A stretch of DNA of 64,000 nucleotides, from positions 1 to 64,000 of the forward strand of contig CAZLPU010000002.1 in the NCBI GenBank assembly GCA_964561475.1. The letters run 5' to 3'. The notes under the pieces were generated by a model. It had not been told where the DNA came from. It saw only the letters and a program-made list of their open reading frames with translations, and ran no database searches. The stretch is from CAYUYV01 sp964561475. Its GTDB lineage: Bacteria; Pseudomonadota; Alphaproteobacteria; JAJFIK01. Below are positions 61,353 through 64,000 of this stretch, piece after piece. Position 1 is the first letter of the stretch, and each line of letters begins with the position of its first letter. Position numbers and translations under genes: made by a program.

Positions 61353-62174
61353 ATGACTTCTACTTGGAACACAGGTGCGTGGGCGACGGAAACGACACGG
61401 GCTTCAATGAAATCTGCCGGTAAGACCGCGGCCCTCGCGGCCGGCGCGCTGGCCATGGGCCTGACGGCTTTTGCAGCCACGGGTAAAGCCCACCACGATC
61501 TGTCCGTATCCACGACCTGGGCCTTTGAGTCCGAGTACATTTTCCGGGGTGTTCAGTTCTCCGAAACGGCACTGCAGCCGGACCTGAATTTCACCTATGG
61601 CAATTTCAACCTGGGCGCCTGGGCGAGCGTCCCGGTGGGTGACGACGATGTGGCTTTCGGCGACGAAATCGACATCTACGGCAGCTATAGCTTCGGCCTG
61701 AGCGAGACGTTCTCCAGTTCCGTCGGCTTCACCTATTACATCTTCCCGGACGCAGCGAGCGGCTTCTTCGATACGCTTGACGAAGAAGACGGCACCGGCG
61801 CCAACACCTTCGAAATCAACGGCTCCATTGCCGCTGACGTGTTCCTGTCTCCCTCTGTCACCCTGTACTACGACTTCATGTTCGAGACGGTGACCCTCGA
61901 GGGCTCCATCGGGAATTCCTTCTCCCTTTATGATGCCCTGAGCCTGGATATCAGCGGTACCCTCGGCCATGTTTTCGATGACGACGAAGACAGCGACTAC
62001 ACCTACTACATGAGCAACATCAATCTGTCCTACGGCTTCACCGAAGATGTCGCCGGTTATGTGGGTGTGCGTTACGGGCGGTCTTCCGAAGACTTCTACT
62101 TCGACGATGTCATTGAAGGCACCTTCCAGAACAACTCCATCTGGTTCGGCTTCGGTCTGAGCGCCGGGTTCTGA
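61353..62174 (+). CDS. TIGR02001/Gcw_chp-like outer-membrane beta-barrel
   Basis: A 273-residue protein. The family pattern is clear: STTWAFESEYIFRGVQFSE, quoted in short as SEYIFRGVQFSE, then QPDLNFTYGNFNLGAWAS and repeated strands ending in IWFGFGLSAGF with terminal Phe. It is rich in Asp on predicted loops (DEEDGTG; DDDEDSD). A GGGAA site lies before ATG 61353. ATG at 61407 would instead give a standard 28-residue signal peptide with cleavage after GKA, so the true start may be 61407. The family often neighbours glnB/glnA or amt genes, fitting the position before glnA. Function unknown; possible porin. Confidence 0.82.
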   Translation: MTSTWNTGAWATETTRASMKSAGKTAALAAGALAMGLTAFAATGKAHHDLSVSTTWAFESEYIFRGVQFSETALQPDLNFTYGNFNLGAWASVPVGDDDVAFGDEIDIYGSYSFGLSETFSSSVGFTYYIFPDAASGFFDTLDEEDGTGANTFEINGSIAADVFLSPSVTLYYDFMFETVTLEGSIGNSFSLYDALSLDISGTLGHVFDDDEDSDYTYYMSNINLSYGFTEDVAGYVGVRYGRSSEDFYFDDVIEGTFQNNSIWFGFGLSAGF

Positions 62175-62195
62175 TCAACCGGACCCAAGGGCATT

Positions 62196-62216
62196 GGCCG
62201 GTCTGCATGACCGGCC
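62196..62216. terminator. Strong hairpin after the TIGR02001-like gene
   Basis: GGCCGGTC (62196-62203), 5-base loop, GACCGGCC (62209-62216), 21 bp after the stop codon. No T-run follows, so termination may be partial. Confidence 0.5.
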
Positions 62217-62241
62217 GGCTCAGCCCTGTTGAGACGATCGA

Positions 62242-62274
62242 ACCCTGATCAGCCGCTCCGGCATTGATCAGGGT
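62242..62274. promoter_or_regulatory. Long extended hairpin upstream of glnA
   Basis: ACCCTGATCA (62242-62251) pairs perfectly with TGATCAGGGT (62265-62274). Inside the loop GCCG-CTC-CGGC adds four more pairs. It could be a second terminator or a leader structure of glnA. Confidence 0.5.
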
Positions 62275-62326
62275 GCCGATTATCCCGTCCTTCCGGCTCC
62301 GAACCCCTTGATGTCTTGCATGTCGG

Positions 62327-62357
62327 GAACCCCGTATTTTGGGAAACCTCGGGGTTC
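62327..62357. promoter_or_regulatory. Inverted repeat GAACCCCG/CGGGGTTC upstream of glnA
   Basis: Perfect 8-bp arms at 62327-62334 and 62350-62357 with a 15-base AT-rich spacer, 63 bp before the ATG. The spacing would suit a dimeric regulator. It does not match the NtrC consensus (TGCAC-N-GTGCA). Confidence 0.45.
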
Positions 62358-62419
62358 TATAGGCCCGGAGTCTGTCGGCGGCTTGGTTCTGCACTCCCAA
62401 AAATCATGGAGACTTTTCA

Positions 62420-63829
62420 ATGGCGGACACACAATCCGTGCTCCAAATGATCAAGGACGCCGCGATCGAATATGTGGACCTGCGGTTCACCGATCCCCGG
62501 GGCAAGTGGCAGCACGTGACCTTCGACATTTCCATGGTCGATGCGGACTTCCTTGAGGAAGGCGCCATGTTCGACGGCTCCTCGATTGCGGGCTGGAAGG
62601 CCATCAACGAGTCCGATATGAGCCTGAAGCCCGATCTTGCCTCGGCGGTGGTCGATCCCTTCATGGCCAACCCCACGCTGGTGCTTTTCTGTGATGTCCT
62701 CGATCCGATGACCGGCGAGCCCTACAATCGGGACCCCCGCTCCACGGCGAAGATGGCCGAAGCCTATCTGATGCAGACCGGTGTGGGTGACACGGCCTTT
62801 TTCGGTCCGGAAGCTGAGTTTTTCATTTTCGACGACGTGCGCTGGACCGTGGACCAGAACAGCACGGGCTTTGCCATCGATTCCGCGGAAGGCCCCTACA
62901 ATACGGGCCGGGATTACATTGGTGGCAATATGGGCCACCGGCCCGGCCCCAAGGGCGGCTACTTCCCGGTCCCGCCCGTGGATTCCGGCCAGGATATCCG
63001 CTCGGCCATGCTCTCCCGGATGACCCAGATGGGCCTCCAGCCGGAAAAGCATCACCACGAAGTGGCCCCCTCCCAGCATGAACTGGGGATGCTCTTCTCG
63101 CCCCTCACCCGCATGGGCGACAAGATGCAGATGTACAAATATGTTGTGCATCAGGTGGCCGCCGCCCACGGCAAGACCGCCACGTTCATGCCCAAGCCCG
63201 TGTTCGGCGACAACGGCTCGGGCATGCATGTCCACCAGTCGGTCTGGAAGGACGGCCAGCCCGTCTTTGCCGGTGCCGCCTATGCGGATCTGTCCGAAAC
63301 CGCCCTGTTCTATATCGGCGGCATTCTGCGCCACGCCCGGGCCCTCAATGCCTTCACCAATCCGACCACGAACAGCTACAAGCGTCTCGTGCCCGGCTAT
63401 GAGGCTCCGGTCCTGCTGGCCTATTCCGCCCGCAACCGCTCTGCATCCTGCCGGATCCCCTACTCTCCCTCGCCCAAGGGCAAGCGTATGGAGATCCGTT
63501 TCCCCGACGCCACCGCCAATCCGTATCTGGCCTTCTCGGCCATGCTGATGGCGGGCCTGGACGGCATCGAGAACCGCATCCATCCGGGTGATCCTCTGGA
63601 CAAGGATCTTTACAATCTGCCGCCGGAAGAACTGTCCCAGGTGCCCCACATTTCCCGCTCCCTGCGCGAAGCCCTCGTCCATCTGGACCGGGACCGGGCC
63701 TTCCTGACCAAGGGCGGCGTCTTCAACGACGATCAGATCGACGCCTATATCGAGCTGAAAATGGAAGAAGTGGTCCGCTTCGAAACCTGTCCGCACCCGG
63801 TGGAATTCGACATGTACTACAGCGTCTGA
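62420..63829 (+). CDS. glnA: Glutamine synthetase type I
   Basis: A 469-residue enzyme that makes glutamine from glutamate, ammonia and ATP; it forms a dodecamer. Conserved elements: VDLRFTDPRGKWQHVTF, FDGSSIAGWKAINESDM (as DGSSIAGW), FFGPEAEFFIFDD with metal-binding Glu, NGSGMHVHQS, and YSARNRSASCRIP near the active site. The adenylylation tyrosine is Tyr398 in DLYNLPPEE, so activity is likely controlled by adenylylation via GlnE and GlnB. GGAGA lies seven bases before the ATG. A glnB gene does not immediately precede it, unlike in many alphaproteobacteria; the TIGR02001-like gene is there instead. Confidence 0.97.
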   Translation: MADTQSVLQMIKDAAIEYVDLRFTDPRGKWQHVTFDISMVDADFLEEGAMFDGSSIAGWKAINESDMSLKPDLASAVVDPFMANPTLVLFCDVLDPMTGEPYNRDPRSTAKMAEAYLMQTGVGDTAFFGPEAEFFIFDDVRWTVDQNSTGFAIDSAEGPYNTGRDYIGGNMGHRPGPKGGYFPVPPVDSGQDIRSAMLSRMTQMGLQPEKHHHEVAPSQHELGMLFSPLTRMGDKMQMYKYVVHQVAAAHGKTATFMPKPVFGDNGSGMHVHQSVWKDGQPVFAGAAYADLSETALFYIGGILRHARALNAFTNPTTNSYKRLVPGYEAPVLLAYSARNRSASCRIPYSPSPKGKRMEIRFPDATANPYLAFSAMLMAGLDGIENRIHPGDPLDKDLYNLPPEELSQVPHISRSLREALVHLDRDRAFLTKGGVFNDDQIDAYIELKMEEVVRFETCPHPVEFDMYYSV

Positions 63830-63846
63830 GGGATCAGGACGCTGAC

Positions 63847-63876
63847 GGACGGGCGGGCCCTGGTGCTCGCCCGTCC
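63847..63876. terminator. GC-rich hairpin after glnA
   Basis: GGACGGGCG (63847-63855) pairs with CGCCCGTCC (63868-63876) over a 12-base loop, 17 bp after the stop codon. A pyrimidine run (CCCTCCTCCC) rather than a T-run follows. Past this to 64000 no gene is supported. Confidence 0.55.
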
Positions 63877-64000
63877 CCCTCCTCCCGTCTGTCCCCCCTC
63901 TCCTGCCTGCTCCCCTTGGCCCCTTTCCGTCCCCAGGTTTACTGTGGTAGCGGACCGCTGAACCGCCCGGCGATCATGGCGGCACCAGCACCCCTATCCT

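Noticed and set aside
62417..63796. Open frame of 459 codons on the minus strand opposite glnA
   Set aside because: Shadow of glutamine synthetase.
63979..64000. ATG near the right edge as a possible next gene start
   Set aside because: Only seven codons are visible and no ribosome site precedes it.

Overview
This is a GC-rich chromosomal window with dense genes, short gaps and strong Shine-Dalgarno sites. It most likely comes from a free-living, aquatic alphaproteobacterium. The main pointers are an alphaproteobacterial-type propionyl-CoA carboxylase alpha subunit, a TonB-dependent receptor with outer-membrane beta-barrel partners, a BetT-type choline transporter, and a glutathione-dependent formaldehyde dehydrogenase. 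No rRNA, tRNA, CRISPR array, insertion sequence or prophage was seen. The genus cannot be fixed by reading alone.

Layout. 1-1613 (-): 3'-truncated surface protein with an IgGFc-binding-like domain, a cadherin-like domain and a Glu-Pro repeat running off the left edge. 2285-5354 (-): EamA exporter and pccA. 5791-7851 (+): BetT. 8012-13540 (+): an 1842-residue DUF4011-type helicase/nuclease-fold protein whose catalytic motifs all look destroyed. 13586-19429: aldo/keto reductase, DUF3667 membrane protein, epimerase, SDR and a Baeyer-Villiger-type monooxygenase. 19434-29222 (-): one chemotaxis operon in the order STAS, cheY, cheA, cheW, mcp, cheR, cheD, cheB, cheZ-like. 29526-31633: Tat-exported SYLF protein, a small overlapping gene and a LysR regulator. 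32002-34301 (-): a two-gene unit of a membrane-anchored PstS-like binding protein and a TIR protein with two membrane helices. 34521-38864: SDR, two acyl-CoA dehydrogenases and DUF3237, probably lipid or xenobiotic degradation. 38898-46745 (+): esterase, HNH, a GCS2-type carboxylate-amine ligase, then esterase, ATP-grasp, esterase, ATP-grasp, which looks like a pathway making and trimming amide-linked small molecules. 46784-47893 (-): adhC. 48530-50207 (+): delta-class carbonic anhydrase lipoprotein and a beta-barrel. 50339-58898: DUF5916 outer-membrane protein, TonB receptor and two tandem purple-acid-phosphatase-like enzymes, with a PhoB-like box between the divergent pair. 58992-63829: DUF945 protein, TIGR02001-like barrel and glnA.

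The most unusual items are the catalytically dead DUF4011 giant, the PstS-like/TIR pair, the amidoligase-esterase cluster, a CheZ-like protein at the end of the chemotaxis operon, and two palindromes of one shared design upstream of the TIGR02001-like gene.
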